A stretch of DNA of 33,133 nt from Tissierellia bacterium (GCA_012519555.1 JAAYPY010000164.1:1-33133); one strand, 5' to 3'; positions 15,666 to 24,341 are shown, counted from the stretch's first letter. Numbers and translations are program-made. The notes: a model not told the origin generated them from the letters alone.

Positions 15666-17111
15666 ATGGATACATCTAATAAATATAAAAACTATAATTT
15701 AGCTTTAGACTTAGTAGAAGATGGCAGTGATATTGAAGTCGAAGATATAAAAAAACATCATCTTCCGCCAAATATAACATCAAAAATGCTTTACACCGAT
15801 ATTGTAAAAATTGCATGGCCGTCCGTGCTTGAGCTTACATTAACACAGCTTGCCTCAATGGTTGACTTAATGATGGTCGGCGGCTTGGGAGCCTGGGCAC
15901 TAACTTCTGTCGGCCTTACCGTACAGCCTAAATTTCTTCTCATGACAATTTTTATGGCCATGAATGTCGGAGCTACTGCTATGGTGGCAAGGTACAAGGG
16001 AGCCGGTGAGCAGGAAAAGGCAAATTTGATTCTTAGGCAGGCTTTAATGCTTACTTTGATATTTTCAGTTATTTCTTCAATAATTGGTTATGTATATGCA
16101 GAAAAACTTATTCTTTTCATGGGTGCAGCTGAAGAAAAAACATTGGAAGGCGGTACCATTTACTTAAAAATTCAAATGGTCGGCTTTACCTTCATGGCAC
16201 TTACTTCCACTGTCACAGCTACATTAAGAGGTGTAGGAAACTCAAGAACAGCATTGATATATAATGTTACATCAAATATTGTAAATGTTATTTTAAATTA
16301 CCTATTAATAGAAGGTCATTTTGGATTTCCGCGATTGGAAGTGGCAGGTGCTTCCTTGGCAACTATAATCGGACAATTTGTTGCCTTTGTTTTTGCCCTT
16401 ATTTATATTATGAAGGGAGACCAATATCTGCACCTTGACTTTAAAGAAGGTTTTAAACCTGAACCTCATTCCCTTAAGCAAATAATAACCATAGGTGCTC
16501 CTGCCATGTTGGAGCAGCTTTTGATGCGTGTTGGGGTAATTATTTATGTTAAAACCATTGCAGGTCTCGGTACTGTTGCATATGCGGTGCATCAAATTTG
16601 TATGAACATCCAGGCAATGTCATTTATGAACGGTCAGGGATTTGCCGTGTCAGCTACTTCCCTAACTGGTCAAAGTCTGGGTAAAAACCGCCCGGATATG
16701 GCTCATGCTTATGTACACAGAACAAGACAACTTGGAATGTCTGTTTCAATTATATTAGGAATAATTTTTATTTTCTGGGGAGGAAATATTGTTTCTCTCT
16801 ACAATGATTCCCCGGATATAGTATTACAAGGTGCAAGAATAATGATGTTTGTAGGATTTACACAACCCTTGCAGTCTTCTCAATTTATCTTGTCAGGTTC
16901 CTTAAGAGGTGCCGGTGATACAAGAGCAACCGCAATTATTACTTTTGTAACAGTGCTCTTAATTAGACCACTTTTGGCCATATACTTAATAAATGTATGG
17001 AGTATGGGGCTTGAAGGAGCATGGTTCGCCTTCATAGTTGACCAAACTATACGTTCTGCACTTGTTCTTTTAAGGTATAATTCCGGTAAGTGGAAAAGTA
17101 TAAAAGTTTAG
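15666..17111 (+). CDS. MATE family multidrug/cation antiporter
   Basis: 481 residues. ATG at 15666 is chosen because AGGAG precedes it by 5 nt; the frame is open from 15606, but the leader promoter and hairpin lie in that part. A hydrophilic N-terminus of about 45 residues is followed by 12 predicted membrane segments in two MatE halves, with the typical IAWPSVLELTLTQLASMVDLMMVG start and the second-half APAMLEQLLMR. The family exports drugs, dyes or metabolites in exchange for Na+ or H+. It is monocistronic, flanked by its own promoter and a terminator hairpin, and divergent from the YidE-like gene. Confidence 0.94.
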   Translation: MDTSNKYKNYNLALDLVEDGSDIEVEDIKKHHLPPNITSKMLYTDIVKIAWPSVLELTLTQLASMVDLMMVGGLGAWALTSVGLTVQPKFLLMTIFMAMNVGATAMVARYKGAGEQEKANLILRQALMLTLIFSVISSIIGYVYAEKLILFMGAAEEKTLEGGTIYLKIQMVGFTFMALTSTVTATLRGVGNSRTALIYNVTSNIVNVILNYLLIEGHFGFPRLEVAGASLATIIGQFVAFVFALIYIMKGDQYLHLDFKEGFKPEPHSLKQIITIGAPAMLEQLLMRVGVIIYVKTIAGLGTVAYAVHQICMNIQAMSFMNGQGFAVSATSLTGQSLGKNRPDMAHAYVHRTRQLGMSVSIILGIIFIFWGGNIVSLYNDSPDIVLQGARIMMFVGFTQPLQSSQFILSGSLRGAGDTRATAIITFVTVLLIRPLLAIYLINVWSMGLEGAWFAFIVDQTIRSALVLLRYNSGKWKSIKV

Positions 17112-17124
17112 AAGGATAAAGGAA

Positions 17125-17146
17125 TGTCCCCAATCTATTGGGGACA
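17125..17146. terminator. hairpin between MATE and uridine phosphorylase genes
   Basis: TGTCCCCAAT (17125-17134) and ATTGGGGACA (17137-17146) are perfect inverted repeats, 10 bp, with a 2-nt centre (the top base pairs must open to form a loop). It lies between two convergent genes and can serve both transcripts; T-runs are short. Confidence 0.6.
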
Positions 17147-17153
17147 CACCTCT

Positions 17154-17921
17154 TTACTTATCGTCTTTTATTAATATTCGCAGTGCTTCAATTGCCGTAA
17201 GGATAGCTGCTTCAGTATCATGCTCCTGTGGGTCATCAAGACCTAACCTTCTTCGTTCTTGATTTGCAACTACAAGAAATACAGAGCCTGCCCTTACCTT
17301 TCTGTAGGCTGCAACCGTGAACAATGCTGCTGACTCCATTTCTGATGCCAAGGTACCCATTCTCATCCAAGCATCCCACTTATTTGTCAACTCAAAGCTC
17401 ACAGGTTTGCTTTCCGGTGCATGTTGTCCGTAAAAAGAGTCCTTACATTGAACAACACCTATGTGATATTTCTTGTTTAAGTTTTCTGCAGCCTTTTCTA
17501 ATGCATTGGTAATTCCAAAATCTGCAACTGCAGGAAATTCTATAGGCGCATATTCTCTGCTTGTGCCTTCCATTCGGATTGCTCCTGTTGCGATTACCAA
17601 GTCACCGCCCATAACATCAACCTTCATTCCTCCACAGGTACCAACTCTTATGAAGGTATCTGCTCCGATATTTGCTAATTCTTCCATTGCTATTGCAGCA
17701 GATGGACCTCCTATTCCTGTTGAAGTTACGCTTACCTTAACACCATCCAAATAACCTGTGTAGGTTACATATTCTCTGCTGTCTGCCACTAATACAGGGT
17801 TATCAAAGTGTTTGGCAATTTTAACGCATCTTTTAGGGTCTCCCGGCAATATAATATATCTGCCCACATCCCCTTCTTTCATATTTATATGATATTGAGC
17901 ATCCGTGTATACTGTTCCCAT
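17154..17921 (-). CDS. udp: uridine phosphorylase
   Basis: 255 residues, matching the usual 253-260. It is an NP-I family nucleoside phosphorylase: ILPGDPKR (24-31), [12 protein letters not shown] phosphate-binding region, RVGTCGGM (92-99), KDSFYGQ and the ribose-binding [11 protein letters not shown]. It converts uridine plus phosphate to uracil and ribose-1-phosphate in pyrimidine salvage, in the cytosol. The C-terminal [21 protein letters not shown] is typical of the Gram-positive Udp group. ATG at 17921; GGAGG is present but about 12 nt away, longer than usual. It is transcribed alone, between the thrS terminator and the MATE hairpin. A related nucleoside phosphorylase specificity (for example purine) is possible but less likely. 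Confidence 0.9.
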   Translation of the reverse strand: MGTVYTDAQYHINMKEGDVGRYIILPGDPKRCVKIAKHFDNPVLVADSREYVTYTGYLDGVKVSVTSTGIGGPSAAIAMEELANIGADTFIRVGTCGGMKVDVMGGDLVIATGAIRMEGTSREYAPIEFPAVADFGITNALEKAAENLNKKYHIGVVQCKDSFYGQHAPESKPVSFELTNKWDAWMRMGTLASEMESAALFTVAAYRKVRAGSVFLVVANQERRRLGLDDPQEHDTEAAILTAIEALRILIKDDK

Positions 17922-18037
17922 GGTTTAGATTGACCTCCATCTTTAATAATAACTATATAATATATAAAATGACGATAAAATTCAATATATATTTATCGGA
18001 TGAGTTTTTCTTTAATCCCATGATGACATGCCCATTC

Positions 18038-18061
18038 AAAAAGAGGCTATGTATTGCCTCT
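18038..18061 (-). terminator. terminator of thrS
   Basis: AGAGGC (18042-18047) pairs with GCCTCT (18056-18061) around an 8-nt loop, followed on the minus strand by TTTTT (18038-18042), 23 nt past the thrS stop. The remaining DNA to 17922 holds only AT-rich sequence and the udp ribosome site. Confidence 0.8.
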
Positions 18062-18083
18062 TCTATAATGAATATTTTACTTA

Positions 18084-20009
18084 TTACACTAATTGCGGTG
18101 AGTCATTTTCTCTTTTATTGATTTTATCTAAAATAATACTGCTTATTTCATCAAGGCTCATGGCTCCAATGTCGCCTTTTTGTCTTTCTCTTACAGAAAC
18201 AGTATTGTTTTCAGCTTCTTTTTCACCTACAATGAACATGTAGGGAACTTTTTCCATTTGAGCTTCTCTTATTTTATATCCTATTTTTTCTGCTCTTGAA
18301 TCTAGTTCGACTTTTATATTAAGTGCTTCAAGTTCCTTTTCAACCTTTTTTGCATAATCAATAAATTTATCGGAAATAGGCAATATTTTTACCTGTACCG
18401 GTGCAAGCCATGTGGGGAATGCTCCAGCATACTGCTCAATAAGAATCCCGAAAAACCTTTCAATACTCCCGAATGCAGTTCTGTGAATCATAATAGGCCT
18501 GTGCTTTTGTCCGTCTGCTCCCACGTATTCCATTTCAAAACGCTGGGGCAGCTGATAATCAAGCTGAATAGTACCGCACTGCCAGGTTCTTCCTATGCAG
18601 TCCGTTAGATGGAAGTCTATTTTAGGACCGTAAAAGGCTCCGTCTCCCTCATTGATTACATAGTCTAAATTTAACTCTTCCAATGCTGCCTTCAATGATG
18701 CTTCCGCTAAATCCCAGTCTTCTATTTCTCCCAAAAACTTTTCCGGTCTTGTTGAAAGCTCCAATTTATACGAGAAGCCGAATTGTCTGTAAATTTCATC
18801 TATTAACTGTATAACACCCTTTATTTCATCCTTGATTTGTTCAGGTAATATATATAAATGGGCATCATCCTGGGTAAATGCTCTAACACGCATTAAGCCG
18901 TGCAAGGCGCCGGATAATTCATGTCTGTGAACCCTTCCTGCTTCTGCTACCCTCATGGGGAAATCCTTGTATGAATGCAGGGAATTTTTATATACTAAAA
19001 TCCCTCCCGGACAGTTCATGGGTTTAATTGCAAAATCCTGCTCATCTATTGATGTAAGGTACATATTTTCCCTATAATTATACCAATGTCCTGACACTTC
19101 CCACAAATGCTGGTTCAAAATTAATGGAGTTTCTATTTCAACATATCCTGCCTTCTTGTGAACTTCTCTCCAATATTTCATAAGTTCATTTTTTACTAGA
19201 ACGCCTTTAGGCAGGAAGAAAGGAAATCCGGGACCTTCTTCAGACATGAAAAATAAATCTAATTCTTTCCCAAGTTTTCTATGGTCACGCTTTTTAGCTT
19301 CCTCAAGCATCCTCAGGTAATCTTCCAAGTCCTTTGCTTTTTCGAATGATATACCATAAATACGCTGGAGCATCTTATTGTTTTCGTTTCCTCTCCAATA
19401 TGCTCCCGCAATACTCAATAATTTAAAAGCTTTTGGTTTCTTAGTGCTTTCAAGATGGGGTCCTGCACAAAGGTCAACAAAATCACCATGTTTATAAAAT
19501 GATATTACCGCATCTTCAGGTAAGTCGTTTATTAACTCAACCTTGTAATCTTCCTTTGCTTCCTCCATAAACTTAATTGCTTCTTCTCTTGGAAGTTCAA
19601 AACGTTCTAATTCATATCCCGCTTTTACGATTTTCTTCATTTCAGCTTCTATTTTCTCAAAGTCTTCCTGCACGAATCTATGGTCTAAATCTATATCATA
19701 GTAGAATCCGTTTTCAATTGCAGGTCCTATTGCAAGCTTTGCATCCGGCCACAGCCTTTTAATGGCATGAGCCATAATATGAGACGATGTATGCCAGAAA
19801 ATATCCTTGCCTTCCTTATCTTCAAACTTGAGGAATTTAATGTTTCCATCCTCATTTAATGTATTTTGAAGACCTATAGTTTTGCCCTTGTAAACAGCTC
19901 CCACAAGATTTCGTGCAAATCCTTCGCTTATACTTTTGGCAACATCTGAAGCTTTAATACCTTTTTCATATTCTCTGACACTTTTGTCAGGAAATGTAAT
20001 TTTAATCAT
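18084..20009 (-). CDS. thrS: threonine--tRNA ligase
   Basis: 641 residues, full length. A TGS domain (1-60) is followed by the second additional (editing) domain with HTSSHIMAH (His73, His77) and CAGPH (Cys181, His185). The class II catalytic domain carries MNCPGG (zinc ligand Cys about 332), RVHRHELSGALHGLMRVRAFTQDDAH (motif 2 and zinc His about 383) and MIHRTAFGSIERFFGILIE (motif 3). The anticodon-binding domain ends the protein. It charges tRNA-Thr and edits Ser-tRNA-Thr. ATG at 20009 follows GCGGAGG. Expression is controlled by the T-box leader directly upstream. Confidence 0.98.
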   Translation of the reverse strand: MIKITFPDKSVREYEKGIKASDVAKSISEGFARNLVGAVYKGKTIGLQNTLNEDGNIKFLKFEDKEGKDIFWHTSSHIMAHAIKRLWPDAKLAIGPAIENGFYYDIDLDHRFVQEDFEKIEAEMKKIVKAGYELERFELPREEAIKFMEEAKEDYKVELINDLPEDAVISFYKHGDFVDLCAGPHLESTKKPKAFKLLSIAGAYWRGNENNKMLQRIYGISFEKAKDLEDYLRMLEEAKKRDHRKLGKELDLFFMSEEGPGFPFFLPKGVLVKNELMKYWREVHKKAGYVEIETPLILNQHLWEVSGHWYNYRENMYLTSIDEQDFAIKPMNCPGGILVYKNSLHSYKDFPMRVAEAGRVHRHELSGALHGLMRVRAFTQDDAHLYILPEQIKDEIKGVIQLIDEIYRQFGFSYKLELSTRPEKFLGEIEDWDLAEASLKAALEELNLDYVINEGDGAFYGPKIDFHLTDCIGRTWQCGTIQLDYQLPQRFEMEYVGADGQKHRPIMIHRTAFGSIERFFGILIEQYAGAFPTWLAPVQVKILPISDKFIDYAKKVEKELEALNIKVELDSRAEKIGYKIREAQMEKVPYMFIVGEKEAENNTVSVRERQKGDIGAMSLDEISSIILDKINKRENDSPQLV

Positions 20010-20079
20010 AACAACCTCCGCTTATCATTATTTTAATTTTGCTTGAAGACATCCCTTCTTTGACGGCTTCCCCCTATTT

Positions 20080-20330
20080 AAAAAATCTCGTTCTTAAACA
20101 TGTGTTTAAGGACGAGATTATCGTGGTTCCACCTTAGTTGCTTCTCAAAGGATTTAAGGCATCCATACCAAGACATTACACTATTTAAGCTTTCTGTCTT
20201 AACTCCGGATTGGTTTTCAAACAGGCATACATGGGAGTTTCCACCAATCGTCCCTCTCTGTTAAGCTGTGTCTGTTTTACTCGATCCTTCACAGTTCATT
20301 TCGACCATTATATTACCGTTAATTTTTTTT
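20080..20330 (-). promoter_or_regulatory. T-box leader of thrS
   Basis: The minus strand carries the T-box core AAGGTGGAACCACGA (complement of 20121-20135), followed by an intrinsic terminator with 16-bp arms at 20085-20100 and 20103-20118 and a T-run at 20080-20085. Upstream lies a Stem I-like region (about 20190-20290). Uncharged tRNA-Thr should pair with the T-box bulge and prevent termination. The specifier could not be fixed confidently; an ACA triplet (complement of 20195-20197) on the 3' side of Stem I is one candidate. The gene identity makes threonine the effector. Confidence 0.9.
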
Positions 20331-20370
20331 GTCAACAATATTTTTAATTTATTTGCCTTTATTTTGCCTT

Positions 20371-20398
20371 ATTATACCATAATAAGCACAATTGTAAA
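20371..20398 (-). promoter_or_regulatory. SigA-type promoter of thrS
   Basis: On the minus strand TTTACA (20393-20398), 16 nt, TATAAT (20371-20376), with TGG before the -10 (extended). It places the transcript start near 20364, about 355 nt before the thrS ATG, as expected for a T-box gene. Confidence 0.75.
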
Positions 20399-20399
20399 C

Positions 20400-20750
20400 A
20401 ATTATTTTAAATTGTCACACTCCTAAAATATTCTACCCGCATTTTTACATTCTATGTATAAAAAACATCCTATACGCACTTTTTTAAAGTCCTATACAAT
20501 TCAATATTCCAAAAAACCTAAAGTATTTCTAATTAACAACTAATTATGCTATTTCTATAAAAACCTCAAAAAAAAAATCAGCTTTTAAAACCCCTAAAAT
20601 AACGGGGCATTAAAATCGATTTTAACAAAAGATATTTAAACCATTGATGTTTTGTATATCCCCCATTTATCGTGATTGCATATTTCATCAATTCACAGGC
20701 GAATAGATTGAATTATACTTGATTAGATATTGTGACGCATTATTTATATT
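20400..20750. other. AT-rich stretch without a recognisable gene
   Basis: No frame on either strand has a ribosome site, length or composition that supports a gene. It contains homopolymer A/T runs and a short CCCCTAAAATAACGGGG hairpin. It might include degraded intron or exon sequence belonging to the group II intron remnant that follows, but I see no diagnostic motif. Confidence 0.4.
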
Positions 20751-20755
20751 ATGTA

Positions 20756-21090
20756 GCGCGACAAGAAGTCGCTGAATAGTAGTGTTTCAGTAGAAACTAT
20801 GTTAGTTACTAAATATGCCCTTCTTGAAACTGTATTCTGAGTAATCGGATTGTAGATTGCATGAGAGCCAAATGCCTAATGTGTTGTTTTACGCAGAAGT
20901 AAGACAGAGTTAGTGGAAAAATGAAAGAGTATATGGACAAATTACACCAACGGGTTTTTCATGCCGAACAAATTAGGGTTCAATAAACCAAATTGTTTGA
21001 GATAAATGGTGTCTTGAGCCGTATGTATGGAAACATACACGTACGGCTCTTAAGAGGGAACGGAGCCGCAAGGCTTCCCGCCCACCTGAC
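20756..21090 (+). mobile_element. group II intron remnant without reverse transcriptase
   Basis: The 3' end is diagnostic: a canonical 34-nt domain V at 21016-21049, then a domain VI-like hairpin (about 21053-21087) and a 3' end CCTGAC at 21090 that fits the AY splice boundary. Upstream, GAGAGCCAAATGCCTAATG (about 20860-20880) resembles the conserved GCCTAAT segment of group II introns, and GCGCGACAAGAAG (20756-20768) resembles a 5' end with one change from GUGCG. At about 335 nt the element is far too short for a full domain I plus an ORF, and no reverse transcriptase frame is present. It is best read as an internally deleted intron; the 5' boundary is uncertain. Confidence 0.7.
21016..21049 (+). 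ncRNA. group II intron domain V
   Basis: Exactly 34 nt. The lower helix GAGCCGTA/TACGGCTC (8 bp) contains the AGC catalytic triad at positions 2-4, followed by a two-nucleotide CG bulge on the 3' side, an upper helix TGTATG/CATACA (6 bp) and a GAAA tetraloop. Every diagnostic feature of domain V is intact. Confidence 0.9.
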
Positions 21091-21104
21091 AACCAACGAT
21101 ATAT

Positions 21105-21152
21105 AAAAACACCCAAAGGGATTATCTTGAATAAAACCTTTAGGTGTTTTTT
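21105..21152 (+). terminator. hairpin terminator just after the intron end
   Basis: AACACC-C-AAAGG (from 21108) pairs with CCTTT-A-GGTGTT (21137-21150), followed by a T-run on the plus strand and preceded by an A-run, so it may work in both directions. It begins 15 nt after the predicted intron 3' end. On the minus strand it lies beyond the 21274-21963 gene. Confidence 0.65.
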
Positions 21153-21273
21153 GTGCAACTAATTATAAGAATTTTTAAAGCTCAGCCTTAATTTAAATTT
21201 AAACTATGGATTCAATTGTATATATAATTATTTTGGATAAAAATATACCTGCGCTTTCGCATTGGTATATACA

Positions 21274-21963
21274 TTATACATAGTCTGAATACTGATCATA
21301 TGTCGAATAAATTGAAAATGGCTGCTGTGATGAAAACTTTACACCTCCTATAGTATAAGAAAACGTTACAAGACCAGCTGCTGATGCAACAACTTTATAT
21401 CCCATACTTGTAATAAACCATTCGTTTCTTTCATAATCTATATCTTCCAAACCCACAGCAATATCATAATACCAAAGACCAGGACTATCTACGTATCCAT
21501 ATTCCCCATTATTAATATTAAGTTCTGCCCATGACCCATACTTTATATTTACAAAAGCCAAACCTGTGGAATGTTCTACATATTTTCGACCTTCATAACC
21601 TCTGATAACCCACTGTGCGTTAGGGGTAATATCATTAATAGCAGACAATCCATCTTCTTTTAGTAATTTTTGCAACTTCTCATTGTCTTTATTAAGTTCA
21701 TTGAAAGAATCTATCAATCCTTTTTCAATTCTATTAAATATAGATTCAAACTCTTCTCTTGTAATAGGATTATAGTTACTATCATCTATTACTTCACACT
21801 TTAAGTCGTACTTTTTATGAAGTTCCATAAATGCACTAACGAATTCTTCTTTACTAACTAGATCAGGTTTTACGTTTCCCCCAACAGCGAAGGCTTGCAA
21901 AACAACACTATTAATACATAATAACATTACCATAATAAAGATGAGCAAACTTTTCTTTTTCAT
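21274..21963 (-). CDS. secreted protein of unknown function
   Basis: 229 residues with a strong Sec signal peptide: MKKKSLLIF, a long hydrophobic core, and probable cleavage after AFA at residue 26. The mature part has a charged, helical N-terminal half (about 35-110) and an aromatic- and glycine-rich C-terminal half (about 115-229) with many Tyr and Trp, suggestive of a beta-sandwich. No catalytic motif or sortase signal is visible, and I do not recognise the family. ATG at 21963 follows AAAGGAG; a TATAAT box stands at 21993-21998 on the minus strand. It sits alone in a low-coding stretch between an intron remnant and repeats, so it may be accessory. Confidence 0.75.
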   Translation of the reverse strand: MKKKSLLIFIMVMLLCINSVVLQAFAVGGNVKPDLVSKEEFVSAFMELHKKYDLKCEVIDDSNYNPITREEFESIFNRIEKGLIDSFNELNKDNEKLQKLLKEDGLSAINDITPNAQWVIRGYEGRKYVEHSTGLAFVNIKYGSWAELNINNGEYGYVDSPGLWYYDIAVGLEDIDYERNEWFITSMGYKVVASAAGLVTFSYTIGGVKFSSQQPFSIYSTYDQYSDYV

Positions 21964-22071
21964 AATAATCTCCTTTGTATATATTTTTTTTTATTATACT
22001 ATATGCTTTAGGAATATTATGTCATAATTTAGCATAATAATAAAAATATAAATGGTTTTTTATTAGAATAC

Positions 22072-22188
22072 TTAATCTTGATTCTTTTTAATATAAATAT
22101 CTAATGCTTTCAATAACTTCAACGCTATTATAACAAACAATACACGTAAAATCACATATACAGCCACCCGAATGATAGCTAAAGCCAT
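22072..22188 (-). CDS. 38-residue hydrophobic peptide
   Basis: ATG at 22188 is preceded by GGGAGGG at 4 nt, a strong ribosome site. The 38-codon frame ends in TAA at 22072. The peptide is a single hydrophobic helix (IIRVAVYVILRVLFVIIALK in part) with spaced arginines and a charged C-terminal tail ending KKNQD. It belongs to no family I recognise. Such peptides include type I toxins, small membrane regulators and holin-like remnants; the sequence does not choose between them. It is too short for routine gene callers. Confidence 0.5.
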   Translation of the reverse strand: MALAIIRVAVYVILRVLFVIIALKLLKALDIYIKKNQD

Positions 22189-22405
22189 ATAACCCTCCCA
22201 TAAAAATTCAATAAAGTATATCAATCGTTCTATTAACTTTATCTTACTAATTTGGATACCTTTTCCTATGCTTAATGATAATTTAAAAGCACTGAAAAGT
22301 CAATGATTAATAATTTAAAACTATTTGAGTCTTCCTGGTTACAATTCACTCATAGAATAATAAGGCCTCAGCCGTGTCATTGCTATGAATAACCCCTTCT
22401 TAATT

Positions 22406-22479
22406 GTCATTCTGAGAGCTTTAGCTCGAAGAATCTCAGAATTTAAAAGATGAGATCCTTCGCTATCGCTCAGGATGAC
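22406..22479 (+). repeat. palindromic repeat, family 2, copy 1
   Basis: The 74-bp unit starts GTCATTCTGAG and ends CTCAGGATGAC, imperfect inverted ends (10 of 11). Inside, GAAGAATCTCA and TGAGATCCTTC form a second inverted pair. Copy 2 follows 45 bp later. The GATCCTTCGC-CTCAGGATGAC end sequence is a type of repeat seen in many bacterial genomes. Confidence 0.8.
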
Positions 22480-22524
22480 AAAATGGAACATATTCGTTTA
22501 TCATGGTGTTGCTAACACGTGATA

Positions 22525-22593
22525 ATTCTGAGAGTGTAGCTCGAAGAATCTCAGGTTTTAAAAGATGAGATCCTTCACTTCGTTCAGGATGAC
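22525..22593 (+). repeat. palindromic repeat, family 2, copy 2
   Basis: It aligns throughout with copy 1: ATTCTGAGAG, TAGCTCGAAGAATCTCAG, TTTAAAAGATGAGATCCTTC and TTCAGGATGAC are shared, with changes mainly in the loop segments (GCTATCGC versus ACTTCG). Confidence 0.8.
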
Positions 22594-22635
22594 AACCCGT
22601 TGGGAGTGAACAGTGAGTCTTCCTGACTTTTTCCA

Positions 22636-23658
22636 TCACTGAACTTCAATATATACATCTGCATTATAATTGAGCTGCAAAAACAAATCATTATTATCTA
22701 TTGATATTTTAATCGGTACTACAGTTCCGCCGTTTTTGTTATATGCCATCTTAGAAATATAGATAACACGACCCTCATATTCTTTAGTCCTGTCTGCTGC
22801 CGGAACTATTTTTACCTTTAAGCCTTCCTTAATATCTTTAATAAACTCTTCAACAACCTCGGCTTCAATTATTAAGCTGTCAAGATTTGCTATTGAAAAA
22901 GCCTTTTTTGAAACGTCTGTTATATGTCCCGGCTCATACTGTAGGTCGTAAACTACTGCATTTTCATATATAGAAACAATTTGATTTCCTGAAATATATG
23001 GTTTATTCAATTTGTTATGCAAAACATTTAATCTGTTTTTAATCTGAGCTATATATTCTGATTGAACTGCATATTTTGTTTTGTCTGATTGAGTTTTTTT
23101 ATAATTTGAGTTTTCTGCATTGCCAAGCTCTAACTTAAGATTATCTAAATTGTTTTTTGCTTCTTCTGCATTTAACTTTGATTGATTAAACTTTTCTTCA
23201 GAAATTACCCCTTCTTCAAAAAGCTTTTCATTTGCGTCAAGTTCGTTTATAGTATTTTGATACATTGCTTCAGCATATTTTATGTTATTTTTAAGTCTGT
23301 TAACCTCAGTACTTAAATCTTCAAAACCTAAGCTTATTTGTTGGTATTCTAATTCAGCAATATTTAATTCACTTAAAGTGTCTGAAATTTCTGCTTCATA
23401 TTGAGACATATCCAATAATAATATCGGCTCCTTTAAATTCAGATATTGTCCTTCATTTACCGGTACTTCTTTAACAAGGGAATTAAAATCAATTATAATA
23501 TCCATAAATTCCTCCGGTTTAACCATCCCAAAGGCTTCAATTGAGCTTCTTTCTTGGGATAAGTCCACTTCCTCAACAGTTGTCTGCGGACTTTCAGCAT
23601 TGCAGCCGACGACTCCTGTAATTATAATAATTAACAACAATGCTACTTTAATTTTCAT
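22636..23658 (-). CDS. HlyD/MacA-family efflux adaptor lipoprotein
   Basis: 340 residues from the ATG at 23658 (an in-frame GTG at 23667 overlaps the ATPase gene). It has a lipoprotein signal with lipobox VVGC (Cys19), a barrel-sandwich (lipoyl-like) region before and after a long coiled-coil hairpin (about 90-218), and a C-terminal beta-barrel with SIANLDSLIIEAEV and GLKVKIVPAADR. It is the extracytoplasmic adaptor of the ABC exporter encoded just upstream: permease, ATPase, adaptor, with gaps of 2 nt or less. In a monoderm there is no TolC; the adaptor probably guides substrate or regulates the permease. The substrate is unknown. Confidence 0.88.
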   Translation of the reverse strand: MKIKVALLLIIIITGVVGCNAESPQTTVEEVDLSQERSSIEAFGMVKPEEFMDIIIDFNSLVKEVPVNEGQYLNLKEPILLLDMSQYEAEISDTLSELNIAELEYQQISLGFEDLSTEVNRLKNNIKYAEAMYQNTINELDANEKLFEEGVISEEKFNQSKLNAEEAKNNLDNLKLELGNAENSNYKKTQSDKTKYAVQSEYIAQIKNRLNVLHNKLNKPYISGNQIVSIYENAVVYDLQYEPGHITDVSKKAFSIANLDSLIIEAEVVEEFIKDIKEGLKVKIVPAADRTKEYEGRVIYISKMAYNKNGGTVVPIKISIDNNDLFLQLNYNADVYIEVQ

Positions 23659-23660
23659 TA

Positions 23661-24332
23661 CTAACACACCTTTCCATCCCTTACATTAATTATTCTATCA
23701 CTATATTTAGCCGTTTCCTGTGAATGACTTACCTGTAATATGGTTTTTTTCTTTTCTTTATTTATTCTTTGTAATAGTTTCATAACTTCCTCTGATGATT
23801 TACTGTCTAAATTTCCCGTAGGTTCATCGGCTAATATAATATCCGGCTCATTAATTAGTGCACGGGCTATTGCAACGCGTTGCTGCTGTCCTCCGGATAG
23901 CTCTCTGGGGGTATGGTTTATTCTGTCTGATAATCCTACTGTTTCAAGTATTTCATCTAATTTATGCCGGTAATCCTTAATCTTCTTCCCGTCCAATAAT
24001 ACCGGAAGCATAACATTATCTTCTATAGTCAGGTTAGGCACTAAATTATAAAACTGAAATACAAATCCTATTTCTCTTCGTCTTAATACACTTTGCTCTT
24101 CATCCGTCAATGTGGAAATGTCCTGATCATTAATGAATATTTTTCCTGATGTAGGCTTATCCAATCCTCCCAACAAGTAGAGCAATGTACTTTTACCGGA
24201 ACCCGAAGGACCCATTATTGTTATGAATTCTCCCCTATTGATTGTAAAGTTGATTTCCTTCAAAATTTCTACGGGAACATTTCCTAACATATATGTTTTA
24301 TTTAAATTTTCAACCCTAATAATTTTCTCCAT
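23661..24332 (-). CDS. ABC transporter ATP-binding protein (MacB/LolD type)
   Basis: 223 residues with a complete nucleotide-binding domain: Walker [10 protein letters not shown] (41-49), Q-loop FQFYNL, signature [16 protein letters not shown] (LSGGQ 145-149), Walker [13 protein letters not shown] (165-176) and H-loop VSHS (His203). The LolD/MacB subfamily drives FtsX-type permeases. The ATG at 24332 is chosen for its AGGTGAT ribosome site; an in-frame GTG at 24341 directly abuts the permease stop. It is co-transcribed with the permease upstream and the adaptor downstream. Confidence 0.96.
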   Translation of the reverse strand: MEKIIRVENLNKTYMLGNVPVEILKEINFTINRGEFITIMGPSGSGKSTLLYLLGGLDKPTSGKIFINDQDISTLTDEEQSVLRRREIGFVFQFYNLVPNLTIEDNVMLPVLLDGKKIKDYRHKLDEILETVGLSDRINHTPRELSGGQQQRVAIARALINEPDIILADEPTGNLDSKSSEEVMKLLQRINKEKKKTILQVSHSQETAKYSDRIINVRDGKVC

Positions 24333-24341
24333 AACTATCAC

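Larger units (their letters stand above)
22326..22625. repeat. repeat block flanked by a 12-bp direct repeat
   Basis: TGAGTCTTCCTG occurs at 22326-22337 and again at 22614-22625. Between them lie two copies of a palindromic repeat (22406-22479 and 22525-22593). The direct repeats could be a target-site duplication or recombination end points. Together with 22189-22325, which is AT-rich and featureless, this accounts for the non-coding DNA before the adaptor gene. Confidence 0.55.

Noticed and set aside
17930..18243. Short plus-strand frames between udp and thrS
   Set aside because: They overlap the thrS terminator and the 3' end of thrS and have no ribosome site.
20973..21158. 61-codon frame on the minus strand
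   Set aside because: It lies antisense to domains V and VI of the group II intron remnant and the following terminator, has no ribosome site and no protein-like composition.
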